64,000 bases of DNA from Cinnamomum chago (GCA_038049695.1 CP142459.1:72205001-72269000); one strand, 5' to 3'. Positions 10,784 to 21,753 are shown, numbered from the stretch's first letter. Program-made: numbers and translations. The notes: a model not told the origin generated them from the sequence alone.

Positions 10784-11917
10784 ATGGGTCGCCCGAAAGC
10801 TTCAAAGAGCCATGCAATTGAAGTTGAATCCATTTCACGCAAACGGCCCATTCGGTCCTGCCAAATTCAAACTGAGCAACCTAATGAGAAATGGGCCACA
10901 AAACCAATTGCCATACAAACTACATTTGATGTGGCCCAGTTCTTTCAGGAAGATCCTACATCAGAATGGGTGGTCCAAGAGTTCTCCAACCGCCACTTAC
11001 AGGCTTTGCTCGCCCCGTCCGCTGTTGCATACCCTCGGTTGGTTCGCTTGTTCTATCAGAATATGTATTTTCAGTCGATAACCAACCCGGGGGTATTGTT
11101 TACTAAAATTGATGATGAGGAGATCTTTGTGACCAAAGAGTGTATTGCCACTGCATTGGGTTGTTCTCTTAAGTCTCACCTTGCTCACTTGCCTCAGTTA
11201 CTAGTTTCAAGCAAGGTTACTGCTTTGAGCACTGTTCCTTTGGGTCACTCTACACCAAATCACATTCTACGTTCTCAACTTCCATGGCGGCTTTGGTTTG
11301 TTGATTCGGTGCTCAAGAAGAATGCGTGTCCCAATGGTCACGATCAACAACTACGAGGAGATTTCCTTGATGCCCTATATGCTATGGAGAATGGCTTTTC
11401 TTGTGATGTCGCTGACATGATTTGGTACCAAATGTATGCTTGTTATAAACAGTTCATCAAGCAGCCCACCTAGCGTGCTCAAGCATGGCCTCTGCCCTTT
11501 GCCAATTTGATCACTATACTGTTTCGAGCTGATAGATATGCCATTCCTTCTACTGAGTCGTCTGATACTACTTGTGTTTATTATGGTCAGGATCTCTGGG
11601 TTGTCAGTTGGCGCAGATTGGTTCGGGAAAGTGGGCAGCATCCTCGGTTATCCTGCCAACCCATTTGGCTTAGTAACCCTGTTGTGATTCCTCCTGCCCC
11701 ATCAACTGGACCTTCATCTCCTCCCATTTCACCTCCACTTTTACTTCGTACCACCTCGGAGGATAGACCACATTCGGACTATAGTCGTCTTGCGCAGAGG
11801 TTTGATGCATTTGAGGCCTAGTATCAACTTGATACCGTAGAGACTCATCGCCTTCTTCAAGCTATTTTTGTTGCTCAGCACCGGCCTTCTGATTCACCGG
11901 GCTCTTTGCCCCCTTAG
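10784..11917 (+). pseudogene. Athila third ORF (env-like position), with internal amber stops
   Basis: The frame from ATG 10784 (MGRPKASKSH) runs to TAG 11915-11917 with two internal TAG codons at 11471-11473 and 11819-11821. About 377 codons would be covered. Wording such as EWVVQEFSNRHLQALL, RLVRLFYQNMYF and EEIFVTKECIATALGC fits the plant-transposon protein found after integrase in Athila elements. I see no clear signal peptide or membrane helix, so an envelope role is not supported. The tail is proline/serine-rich. Both internal stops are TAG, matching the stops in protease and RT and consistent with C-to-T decay of CAG codons. Confidence 0.7.
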
Positions 11918-13678
11918 TTCTCTTCACTCAGGTGCACTCCTTCCTTTTACTTCTTTTGTTCTATTTCATGTTCTTTGATGTCGTGTCCCCTTGAGGACAA
12001 GGTGACAAATAACTTGGGGGGAGTTGCTATTATTTTGCCTACTTGAGTTCAATATACTTCATGATTACAACTCATTTGTTTGAGCTAATTTGTGTATTTT
12101 TGAGCTTGCATGAGAATCATTATGATAGTTGTGCACTGTTAGTGATTCATTTTTCCCCGGTTTTCATCATTGGAGATAAATTGGGTTGCTACTCTTATGA
12201 CTCCATGATTCGATGGTTAGGCTTTGAGATTCTCATATCATAATGGCATTGACTGAGACTTATAACCCATGTTATGTTAGATTTGAGCTTGAACTTTATT
12301 CTGAGGGTTATACAGTTGCATATTCATTCCATTAACTGCCATTGTCACATGCTCAAGGTCGGTCAATCTAGATGTCAGATGACACTTCTTACTTTTGGGG
12401 AGTGAAACTAGGCCATCTTTTCTACTTTGAGCATGTTCGTTTGTTTCTTGCATCCGCACATTATTTACCTAATAGGAACCAAGTTGAGCCTTCATTGCAT
12501 ATCCTTCTTTTCATAGCCAGTAGCCTCACATTGGGTGAAGAAGTTGGGTAAATTCTTGAGGACTTGGTGATTTGAAAGTATAGAAGTGAAGATGTAATGT
12601 TATTTGGTAGTTGTTCTTGTTTTTATTGTCATTGTATTTTCTATTAAAAGAAATATATTTGAAAAATGCTCGCTAGGTTGGACATCCAAAAGATAACCTA
12701 GGCAAAAGTGAGAGCATAAAAAAAAAAACAAAAAAACAAAAAAAAGAAAAGCAAAGAAAAATAATACAAAAAAAAAAAAAACCGTTTTGGTTCATTTGTT
12801 TTTCTTTTCTTTTTGTTTGCTCAAGTAGAACATTGTAAGTAGTTTGGAATTGCTTCATTTGGAGTTTGGGAGTGGTGATGAAATGTTCAAAAGAGATGAT
12901 GAGTTTGAAAAACTGCAGTTTGTTCACTTCAGCTTCTTCACTTATTTCATAAGATTGTGATTCGTCTACCCTTACTTTATCCTTGACCCTGGCCTATGTT
13001 ACAACCGGAATAATGACCTAGCCGACCCCAAAGGTGTAGTAGTTGATGATTGAGGATCTGACTGTGGTGAACATGTGACTTTGAGAGTTGATTTCTCGTA
13101 GTGACTTCTTCTCCTCTCTATGATGTTCTTGTTGAGCTTTCATTCATATTTGCATGTGGATTATTTGGTTTCTACTCAACATTTATTCTATCCACGTGTA
13201 TGAGAGAATACATATGCATCCCATCTCTGTGAGTTTCATTTGTGAGTGATATCTTTTGGTGAGATTTGAAGTCAAAGTAATGCCTGTTTGAAAAAAGAGT
13301 CTCATTGCCTAAACATCTTGTTGTGGTTGTTACTTTGGTGCACAATAATTCTATCTGGTTATGAACATTTTGGGATTCACAGGTTGCTTTTAGTGATATT
13401 ATTGATACATTGCTTCGATTGTAGTTCAAATATACATTCACTAAGCTTCATTTTTATTGATAGTGGAGTATATTGTGTTCAAGTTCGGGGGTGATAGAAT
13501 TTTGTGGGTAGATTCACTGCAAACCCTCACAAGACTATAACTCGTCCACTAGGGTAACCTAGGGGTTTAAAGCTTTATTGCATATGGTAAATGCAATTGT
13601 GTATCCCGCGAAAGATGATTTAGTTAGTTGTATTTTGTCTCTTGTTTCCTTGGCTTTGCTCGAGGACTAGCAAAGTGT
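11918..13678 (+). other. 3' non-coding region of the Athila-like element
   Basis: No supported reading frame. It includes an internal polypurine-tract-like site near 12016, an A-rich tract at 12717-12782 and otherwise T-rich sequence up to the 3' polypurine tract. Confidence 0.6.
11992..12023 (+). promoter_or_regulatory. Internal polypurine-tract-like site
   Basis: The context GAGGACAAGG followed by AACTTGGGGGGAG closely repeats the true 3' site at 13659-13691 (GAGGACTAGC then AACTTGGGGGG). It stands 1.7 kb upstream of the LTR. It may be a second plus-strand priming site or a relic of an internal duplication. Confidence 0.45.
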
Positions 13679-13681
13679 AAC

Positions 13682-13691
13682 TTGGGGGGTG
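13682..13691 (+). promoter_or_regulatory. Polypurine tract next to the 3' LTR
   Basis: TTGGGGGGTG directly abuts the LTR start TGATAACTGG. Athila elements typically show a GAGGAC-n-AACTTGGGGG context here, as seen. Confidence 0.7.
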
Positions 13692-14910
13692 TGATAACTG
13701 GTTAAAAAGTGCATATTTATTCTGTTAATCTTAGATATTCTTGCACTTTTATTATTTTATTTTCTTCAATTTATATGCATTTGCTAGTTAATTCTTGTTT
13801 TATCTTTTTACAGAGAAAGCTTGTCAAAGTTGATGATTTAGTGGTGGAATTGGAGCAAAAGAAAAATATTGGGCTTTGAAGTGCTAAAAGAAGTGGAAAA
13901 CAAGTGGTTATGGGTTAGAAGAGAGGCTTGGCCCATATGTTAGTGGATTATGGCCTATTTTAGCATAAAAGAACCCAATTTGGAGCCTTCTATCACCTTT
14001 CTTTGGGCCCCTTTTGATTAATTACGGGGTTTTCATTGATTTTCTCTTAAGAGATAAGGAAAGAGTGTTTTAACAAAAGGAGAGATATTAGGAGGTGAAT
14101 GATTCTATCATTCGGGGATTCTATTCTGAGGTGGAGAGGAGAGGAAAAAGGGAAAAAAGAAGGAGAAGAAGAAGACGACTCAAAAGAAGAAGATGAAGAA
14201 CTCCATGGCTATGATGTTCTCCTCTTCCACCATCATGGGCTAAGCTTCTCCTATTCCTAGGATTTAGATGAAACCCTAGTCAAGTAACTCTATCTTTTTT
14301 GTATTTAATTTTTTGGAATAATTATATTGGGATGTTGATTGTATAACATTGAGATTTATTGCAATTAATGGTTTTATTTTCTTTTCACATATTCAATTTC
14401 TGTGATTTTGCATATGTGGTTATACAATGGTGATTCTTATACATACATCAAAACCGTATGATGAATTAAAACTTGGGAAAACGAGTCGTGTATATGACAG
14501 TAGAAGTAGCATAGATGGTTCATATTATCCAAAGATAATTCGTACTTGGGGTTTTGGTGCGTGAATTTTTTGGTGATTGTATTTTGGCTTGTAGCTAAAA
14601 TACATCTTTATTTCCTAATATAATAACCGAAAATTAATACAATTGAAGATAGTTGCAAGATTAGTGGTGAATTCGACAACCCTAGGAATTCCTTTTTCAA
14701 CTTGTTCATCGTTTAATTTAATTATAATTCTGTTTTAATTTCAGTTCTCAGTTATTTTAGAAAATTCAACAATCAATCATTCTTTTTGGAATTAAAATTA
14801 GATTCAACCTTGGTTTTTAAACAATTAGCAATTTCTGTGGGTTCGACCCTTACTTTACTACTATACTAGTAGTTTAGTTTGGTAATTTGATTGATTTCCA
14901 CGACAGATCA
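13692..14910 (+). repeat. 3' LTR of the Athila-like element
   Basis: Starts TGATAACTGG and ends GACAGATCA, paired with 2375-3596. It is followed immediately by the GTCAA target duplication. Confidence 0.93.
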
Positions 14911-14915
14911 GTCAA
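14911..14915 (+). repeat. Target site duplication GTCAA, right copy (gypsy)
   Basis: Second copy of 2370-2374; the copia LTR resumes here. Confidence 0.93.
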
Positions 14916-15191
14916 CAACTGAGAAATGGTTGTAAGTGTTCTAGTGTTCTTGTAATCTTCAATTTTCATATAGTGCTTGGTTGTCTGTTGGCCTAGACAG
15001 TAAGGCCCGTGGTTTTTTCCCTAGCAGTGTTTTGCATGTAAAAATCGCTTGTCCTTCTCTCTTTGTGGTCTGTTTGATTTCTTAATCTGAAATAGGGTTA
15101 ATCACTAGTTTAATCACGTTTGATTAATATTCCATTGAGATCTAGTTATTGGGACCTCTGCCTGTGTTAAGGTAGGTACAATATTTTCTCA
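14916..15191 (+). repeat. Copia 5' LTR, right part (R-U5)
   Basis: Continues the interrupted copia LTR and ends at TTTTCTCA just before the primer site. The CA end plus the following ATTGATATCAGAG fits a copia LTR border. Confidence 0.6.
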
Positions 15192-15193
15192 AT

Positions 15194-15210
15194 TGATATC
15201 AGAGTAGGTT
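15194..15210 (+). promoter_or_regulatory. Copia primer binding site, initiator tRNA-Met type
   Basis: TGATATCAGAG followed by TAGGTT resembles the complement of the plant initiator tRNA-Met 3' end (TGGTATCAGAGCCAGGTT), with a G-to-A change and one base lost. Copia elements commonly use this primer. Confidence 0.65.
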
Positions 15211-15246
15211 GCACTAATCTTTGTGTGATCTATTTACTGATCTCTA

Positions 15247-16890
15247 ATGGATATCAATAGAGAAGGAACATCTACCAACAACCCCTCCCCCTTCTGGATG
15301 GATCCAATTACTCTTACTGGAAAGCAAGAATGATTGCTTTCCTAAAGGCTATTGATGACCTGGTCTAGGATATTGTAGTTGAAGGATATACATAACCCAC
15401 CATGGTCGTTGATGGGCAAACAAAACCGAAACCCAAAGCCCAATGGACTGCTAATGAAAGGACCAAGTCAAATTGCAATAATAAGGCCATTAATGCTATT
15501 TATAATAGAGTCACTGCAACTGAGTTTCATAGGGTTTCTGCTTGCCCTACTGCAAAGGCTGCCTGGGATCTTCTTCAAATTGTTCATGAGGGAAATATAG
15601 TTAAGCAAACAAAACTCCAGAACTTGACAACTGCTTTTGAGACAATACGTACGAAAGATTCTGAAACCTTTGATGAATTTAATACAAAACTATCCACGAT
15701 TGTCAATTATTGCCATACCTTGGGAGAACCAATTCCTCAATCTAAAGTTGTTAAGAAAATTTTGAGGTCTCTCTCAAAACGATTTCGTCTAAAAGTAGTT
15801 GTCATCGAGGAGCATCAAGATCTGAATTCGATATCAGTTGAAGAACTCGTTGGAAATTTGCAAACTTTTGAGGCAAATCACTATCCGCTAGAAAAAGGGG
15901 AAGGACGTTGCTCTAGTGTCCTCAAATTTAATGGATGATCCTAGCAGTGATACAGATGATGAAAATTTTGAGGCATATCTTGCGAGAAAACTTAAAAAGA
16001 TCTGGAAGAATAGAAAGGCTTTTAACAAGAATGATACATCAAATCCCAAGGCACCTTCTAAAGAAAAATCTGTACCAAAAACTGAACTGAATCGATCAAA
16101 GGGTACAACAAAGCCAATCAAATGTTTTGAATTTCAAGGTTATGGACACACTGCTTCTAAGTGTGCAAATCGCAGAGAAAAGAACAAAGGCAAAGCCTTA
16201 AATGTTGCTTGGGATGATGAATTTGATGAGGATGTGTCGAAACTTGATTCACCTTCGAGTGAGTCTAAAAAATATGTTGCTTTCATGGCTTTGTCTAACA
16301 TCTCTTCTGTGCAGGAATCTAAGTCTGAAGATGATTTAGATATTAACGAGATTTCTGATGAAGAACAGGAGGGAGATGAAGACTATCAAAAGTTGCTTCA
16401 TGAATCTATCAGAATGTCAAAAATTAGTGAGAAAAGGGCTTTGAAATTGAAGGCAATGGAAGAAAAGAATACATCTCTGCAAGCAACTTTGATAGATTCT
16501 CGGTCTAAAGTAAAACAGTTGGAAGAGCAACGAGCAATCTTATCTAATAAATTGGTTCTTGCAGGTCAAGAGAACGATCAACTTCAACAAAAATATCAGA
16601 AGACTGAGTCTGAATTGGAGAACTTGCGAAACGAGCTAAATGTTTGCAAATCTGAAAAAGAAAATCTTCCTGGAAAATTAAAGATGGCCCTTACTGAGTT
16701 AGAATCTGCGAAAGCTTTAATTAACCAGATGAATATTAGATTAGAAAAGTTGAATGAAATCCTGGAAAATCAACTGCCTCCTTCTTAAAAAAGACTTGGA
16801 TTTGTTCAAGGAGCCTCTACATCGAAGGACAAAGGTAAAAGTGTTTTTGTTCAAGGACCGACTATGACAGCATTGCCTCCTGTCTATTAA
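15247..16890 (+). pseudogene. gag: Copia Gag with coiled-coil tail, broken
   Basis: The ATG at 15247 gives MDINREGTS. A slip in the C-rich stretch near 15282-15292 moves the frame to one reading NYSYWKARMIAFLKAIDDLV. Stops TAG 15366-15368 (a tryptophan position) and TAA 15393-15395 follow, then the Gag body: KAAWDLLQIVHEGN, ETFDEFNTKLSTIVN, KILRSLSKRFRLKV and SVEELVGNLQTFE. A further frameshift near 15895-15905 leads into an acidic, lysine-rich part with a zinc knuckle (CFEFQGYGHTASKC) near 16120. There the second cysteine is phenylalanine, so zinc binding is probably lost. About 130 residues of heptad-like sequence (KQLEEQRAILSNKLV, ESELENLRNEL) suggest a coiled coil. Stops lie at 16786-16788 and 16888-16890. 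Confidence 0.8.
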
Positions 16891-17290
16891 AATGTCACAT
16901 ATTCAAAGAATTATTATCCGAATTATGTGTCAAAATAAAAAAAAATTCCCATATGTCACTTTTGTGGGATTACTTGATTCATACGACCACACTGCAATAA
17001 ATTACAATAGAAATCGGCGTAGAAAGCAAAATTCCTCTCCACATCAGGTTAGGACCAAACCTGTCTGGGTCCGAAAATCTAATTTACGCTGTAATGTGGT
17101 CCTTACAACACTCAGTGCTATTGATTCGGATGTGTGGTACTTGGATAGTGGCTGCCTAGACACATGACAAGTAACAAAACTTTGTTTACCTCCCTTGAAG
17201 ACTACAATGGTGGAAGTGTTCGTTTTGGAGATGGAGGTAAGGCAAAAGTAATTGGAAAAGGTATTGTGTCTATTCCAGATAAAAGAAAAG
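16891..17290 (+). pseudogene. pol: Copia linker and protease fragment
   Basis: A degraded cysteine/histidine stretch near 16950-17010 recalls a second zinc knuckle. The protease motif is WYLDSGC (catalytic aspartate codon 17144-17146). The following MTSNKTLFTSLEDYNG and VRFGDGGKAKVIGKG are typical of copia protease and lie in a shifted frame from 17164. The protease then stops near VSIP; sequence that should lead through GAG-pre-integrase to the integrase core is missing. Confidence 0.75.
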
Positions 17291-17763
17291 AATTCGGAGG
17301 CGTTTCCAGGATACGATCCGATCCGATCATGGCACCGAATTTCAAAATTTTTTTTTCTCTACTTTTTGCACCAAAAATGGGATTAAACAAGAATTTTCTA
17401 CACCTAAAACGCCACAACAAAATGGGGTAGTGGAAAGGAAAAATCGTGTGGTACAAGATATGGCACGAGTAATGTTACATAGCAAAAACACTCCTCAAAG
17501 GTTTTGGGCTGAGGCTATAAACATGGCTATCTATGTTATCAACCGTGTCTATCTTTGTCTAGGAACAAAAACCACCCCATATGAGATATGGACTGGAGTC
17601 AAATACTTCTGAACTTTTGGCAGCAACTGTTACATTCTTCGAGATAGAGAACACTTGTCAAAATTTGACTCCAGGAGTGACGAAGGAAATTTCCTCGGTT
17701 ACTCATTAACAAGTAAAGCTTATCGTGTGTTTCACCTGAAAAACTCAATTGTCATAGAGTCCA
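17291..17763 (+). pseudogene. pol: Copia integrase core, N-terminus deleted
   Basis: After the deletion junction near 17290-17315 the sequence gives IRSD (second catalytic aspartate region), then TPKTPQQNGVVERKNR with the catalytic glutamate near 17436. ARVMLHSKNTPQRFWAEA, TTPYEIWTG and NFLGYSLTSKAYRVFHLKN follow. The zinc-binding region and the first catalytic aspartate are absent. Frameshifts lie near 17345 and 17420, and a stop at 17610-17612. The frame reaches IES at 17763, where the solo LTR inserted. Confidence 0.8.
17759..17763 (+). repeat. Target site duplication GTCCA, left copy (solo LTR)
   Basis: Matches 20818-20822. Removing the LTR and one copy brings the two copia halves together in register (ES then INVVVDD). 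Confidence 0.9.
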
Positions 17764-20700
17764 TGTCAGAGTCCGACCCATGTTTAGTATGTTTAATTAT
17801 TTTTTTAGCCGTGATTAGTCTCTAAGTGAGATTAGGGGACGATCAGCTTGATTTTTAGTTTAGATTCTACTTTGGTTAGATTTTCCATAGCTTGGAGAAT
17901 TTTGAGAGTCGTTGAGTTTGGTTAGACCCGGCCCGGGGATGGCCCGTGTGATTTGTGTTCCTGTGAGAATTTATATTTCATTTAAAAAAAAATTGATTTA
18001 TACACATTTTGATTTGTTTTGTTTACCTCAACAAATTTTATGCTCCGTCCGTCCGAATTTGAAACTCAAAAATCACTTTTTTCGAGAAAAATGGGCAAAA
18101 ATGACTTTTCACACCAAATCTGTGCATGAATTACGAAATTTGCAAAACATGAGAAAAATGTACTTTTTGGAAACTAGATTTTTCAACGATCAACTTTGTC
18201 TCTTTCGTTGATTTCATTCGGGACCCATAGATGACCGATCCAGCTATGTGAAGAGTTGGGACCCATGGGGCTCACAATCACTCAAGTTGAGCTAAAAAAA
18301 AAACCACGTGGAGAGTTGTCTCCTTCACTCTTTCATTTCAGACTTTTTGTTGAACCAAGAGAACTTCATTCTCTTCTTCCAGCCACTCTCTCTCATCTTG
18401 CATGTCAAAGAAATCAACCCAAAAAGGAAGTTTGATCTCATATCCTCTTCCTCTCCCTTCAAGCTTTCTAGCCATATCTTTTGTGAAAGATTTCTGCTTG
18501 ACTCTTCCTTACCAAGCTCCTTTTGTGGATTTCTACACTTTTTGGTAAGACCTTATCTTTTCCTTCTAGCAATGGGTTCTTTAGACCATAGAGAAGCTTT
18601 TAAACATGCATGCAAAGTGGTTCTTGAAGAACCCTTTTGTTTAAAAAATCTGGATTTCTTTTGAGTGGGTTCTTCCAAGGTTTTTTGTAGCTTGGAGTTG
18701 GGCTGAGAGAGGAGATTTCTGGGGAAGTTGTATAAGACCCATTCGGAGTAGAGGCAAGTGAATAAAATGTTTGGAATGCATGTGTTTGAATGCTACTTAT
18801 GTTTATATAGTTTTGATGTGAAAGATGTGTTTTCATTTGAATGGTCTACTTAGTTGTTTAAAGCTTAATTTTTTTGAAGGTTTGTAGTGTTTAATTTTTG
18901 CTAAGCTTTGGACATGATTTTTGTTTAGATTAGTATGGAAAATTCTGGTTTTGTTAGGGACTTCTTTAAGTGAAATTTCAGCTCAGTTCTTGCATCTTTC
19001 TTGTGAAAATTTTCTGATTTTCTTATGCTAATTTGTAAGTGGAATGTGATAATTTAATTTGATGTTGAATGGAGAGTGAATGAGGCTTGAAATAATCTGA
19101 TTTTGATGATGGTGAGTTATTGTATGTCATGAAGGAAGGAGGAGGAAATAGAATCAAGAAACAAGAAGAAACAGTGCAAAAAAATTTGCACTGAGTGAAT
19201 CAGGCAGTGGCTGGGCCCGATGGACTGGGCCTGTTTTTACTAAATTTCTTGGATAGTTTGGGCCTAGCTACTGCTGCTGCTGCCCTGTTTGGAATTCTAG
19301 GCCTGTTTGGGCTATTTTTCAGGGCCTGTTTGCTGGTCTATCAACTTGTATGGGCTGAAGTGTGTTTCTATTATTAGTTGATGAATAATTAAGTTTGGAA
19401 ATCTACTTGGAAAGAAGAGTGAGAAATTTGAAACATTTATAAATGAGAATCAAGGGAGAAATAAGGGAAGATTGTTATTGAATTCATGTGAATGTATTTC
19501 GAATCTACTAGAGTTTCAATGTCCATTCAAGTTTCCAATTACCGGACAACTTCGGAGGCATCAAATATATAATTAAAATCCGACACTTGGACCTTGAATA
19601 TTCATTGAAACGGGCTTAGTAGGCCATTCCAATATTTAAATTATCTCATTCAGAATTTGTAATTCGTATATGTTTTTGTATAAGTCAACCTTTTAGGTAT
19701 ACTTTGTGTGCTTTGTTTGTCACAAAACCTTTGGAAAGCCTATGGCTTGTTTTGTCTCAAGTTTTCGATAAGACTATTCATTCGTTCGTCCTTGTGTATA
19801 TTTATGAATTATGCAGAGTAGTTCTTTTATCAACTTGAATTATGTTTGTTTGATTTGAATTATATTTTATTCGGATTTTTATTTCGTCGGCACCACTCAG
19901 CTTGGGTTACTTTGTCGGATTGATCACCCGGCTTAGGATCCTTAAAACTTTGCCAATCTGCAGCTTGGATATTATGTGTGTGTGATATCCGTTCCGCGGC
20001 AGACCATTGTGTGCTACCCACCTTTGTTGGGCCATTATGTGAGGCCCTTCCATTTTTATATGGTAACGGTCGATTGTGAGTGCTCTCATTACTTCGGTAA
20101 TCGGAGAATCTAGCAAAATGTGGTTTGCCAATATTTTATTCGAATGTCAGTGAATTTTGAGTATGATTACTAATCATTTGTTTTAAAGATTGATTTCTTT
20201 AACTTCATCATTATGTTCATTTATTTTCCAAATGTATCATTTATATCTTTAAATCTAATTTGATATAAACTTGTGTACCTTACCTTTTGTTTGCTTGTTA
20301 GACCGTCGTATATGATATTCATTTGTTTGATGCCAGATTTCGACTCCGTTGCCCATGAGGGGGAGCGAGCGGAGGAGGCGGTCGAGTGACAGCCCGACGA
20401 TGTCCTTTAGACATCGGGTTGAGTTATGAGATTTAAATCACTTTTTGGGGGTTAAATATGACCATCTTTTGGGAACTTGATACTTTAGCCTTTATTGGCT
20501 TTGTTTTATGGGAATTGTAAACTTTAACTTATCTTTTGTGTTTATAAACTTAAATCCTTAACCTTGGGATTTGCTTATGAATGTTTCTCTTTCGATATAA
20601 GTCTTGTACAGGTTTATATGTTTAGAATTTCATCTATGTTTGCTACATGCTTCTGCATATCTATCCTTATTATGTGATCTATTGATATGGATCTCGTGGA

Positions 20701-20817
20701 CCCTCACTCCGGAAACCTGTGGGAAACTAGAGCGTGCGGGTGAAATTTTCTGGCTCGTCGCTCCACGGCCCCGGATTAGGAACTTGTTTAGCTTGATCTC
20801 GTTCTGGGGGCGTGACA
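17764..20817. mobile_element. Solo LTR, about 3.05 kb, probably Ty3/gypsy
   Basis: The block starts TGTCAGAGTCC and ends GGGGGCGTGACA, with 5-bp inverted ends TGTCA/TGACA and a 5-bp target duplication. It holds no retrotransposon coding motifs; its longest open frame (18308-18664) is unrecognised. TG...CA ends, size and absence of an internal region indicate an LTR left by recombination between two LTRs. Large LTRs ending in GGGGCGTGACA-like sequence suggest a chromovirus of the Tekay/Del type, but the family is inferred from length and end sequence only. The strand is undetermined. A G-box CACGTG lies at 18305-18310. Confidence 0.8.
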
Positions 20818-20822
20818 GTCCA
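20818..20822 (+). repeat. Target site duplication GTCCA, right copy (solo LTR)
   Basis: Second copy of 17759-17763. Confidence 0.9.
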
Positions 20823-21069
20823 TAAATGTGGTTGTGGATGATACAAGAAATTCTGACTATTTTTCTGATGATGAAAAGGGACTAACATTTTCTCCATCTT
20901 CTGAACAAGTTGAAAAATTAATTGAAAGTCAAGATGAATCTGATATGAATAAGAAAAAAGATGCCATTACAACTGTTGAACCTGTCAGTCCAAAGAAATT
21001 AAAACTTCTTCTGAATCTAATGTGCCTGAAATCATTTGACAATTTGAAGAGAAAAATGCATCTCATCTA
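20823..21069 (+). pseudogene. pol: Copia pol linker after integrase
   Basis: Reads INVVVDDTRNSDYFSDDEKG and then acidic sequence up to KKLKLLL, the variable linker between integrase and RT in copia polyproteins. It follows on from IES at 17763 once the solo LTR is discounted. It ends at about 21069, where sequence shared with the tandem array begins. RT and RNase H are not found in the window. Confidence 0.7.
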
Positions 21070-21593
21070 ACTTGGTTTGAGAGAGCCCATTCCGCTGCTA
21101 CCTATTCCATAGTGAAACCCACTCATCACCTGCAAGGATCCGATCCAAAAAGCCCAGATGTTGCTTATTTTTTAAAGTAGGATTTAGTCACGAGTGGACA
21201 CAGCCCTATTCGTCGACTTCTCACTCATGAACTATTTCATATTTGGTAAGCTTACTTTACTTGTTAAGTAAAGTGATGGGCTAATACAAGAGACATTAAA
21301 AAGGGAGGGACAAATAAAAAAAAATATTAGGTTTCGAATACCATCTCTTCCATGAAAAAAAAAGGTTAAAAGGACACTCTCTCATGCAAGAGAAAGATAA
21401 AAAAGACTAGGGGTGTTCATTGACAAGGTAGGGCTATTCCGAGGAATGTCCAACAACCACTTCTAAACTAGAAGCCTAAACCTCACCCAAGCATGAGTCA
21501 TGCCTGAAGTTATTGGCCCGAACCCAAGCCTCATGGAAATGATGAAGCCCGTGCCTGACCTATAAAAAGGAAAATTAAGTTTCTTACCATGTC

Positions 21594-21753
21594 CAAGCCA
21601 GCACAGCTGCTCTGGTCATATCACCTTCTATTTGAGGTCATGGGTTTGAGTCCCCGCAATGCTGCTCCCTCCCTCCCTCATAAATATATATATTTTTGGG
21701 CGGGACGGGAATATCAGCTATCAAGCACTAAGTGTAAATAAAAAAAAAAAAAA
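21594..21753 (+). mobile_element. SINE-like segment with B-box-like word (example in U1)
   Basis: GGTTTGAGTCC (about 21643-21653) differs from the RNA polymerase III B-box GGTTCGANTCC at one CpG base. It is followed by CCCTCCCTCC, an AT-repeat and an A-run (21739-21753). Corresponding segments occur in every unit, usually with GGCTTGAGTCC. I see no convincing A-box or flanking duplication, so tRNA-derived SINE is only a suggestion. Confidence 0.3.

Larger units (their letters stand above)
2375..14910 (+). mobile_element. Complete but inactive Athila-like Ty3/gypsy retrotransposon
   Basis: The element is 12,536 bp with LTRs of 1,222 and 1,219 bp and a 5-bp target duplication (GTCAA) on both sides. 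Internal order is tRNA-Asp primer site, Gag, protease, reverse transcriptase, RNase H, integrase, a long spacer, a third ORF in the env-like position, a 3' non-coding region and the polypurine tract. RT-RNase H before integrase makes it gypsy-type. The third ORF, primer choice, length and Gag/Pol wording point to the Athila clade. My hand comparison of the LTRs gave roughly 43 substitutions plus two small indels over about 1.2 kb (about 3.5%), many of them C/T. Stops and frameshifts in every coding module show it cannot move on its own. It inserted into the copia LTR, so it is the younger of the two. Confidence 0.93.
1724..21069 (+). mobile_element. Decayed Ty1/copia element, split by two later insertions and truncated
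   Basis: The copia parts are 1724-2374, 14916-17763 and 20823-21069. In order they give the LTR (split by the gypsy element), a tRNA-iMet-like primer site, Gag with a coiled-coil tail, a protease fragment, part of the integrase core, and the linker after integrase (split by the solo LTR). Reverse transcriptase, RNase H and the 3' LTR are absent; the satellite array starts where they would be expected. The family call rests on the Gag, protease and integrase motifs and on their copia order, with integrase before any RT. The left limit is a TG dinucleotide chosen by position and is uncertain. No element-level target duplication can be tested without the 3' end. Confidence 0.75.

Noticed and set aside
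12673-12927. Minus-strand 84-codon frame near the A-rich tract
   Set aside because: Its phenylalanine-rich middle is only the complement of the A-run at 12717-12782.
18308-18664. 118-codon frame in the solo LTR
   Set aside because: Rich in L, F and S from T-rich DNA, no domain, and located within an LTR.
21410-21430. TAGGGGTGTTCA-type word as a second hAT terminus in the unit
   Set aside because: No matching inverted end or 8-bp duplication was found downstream.
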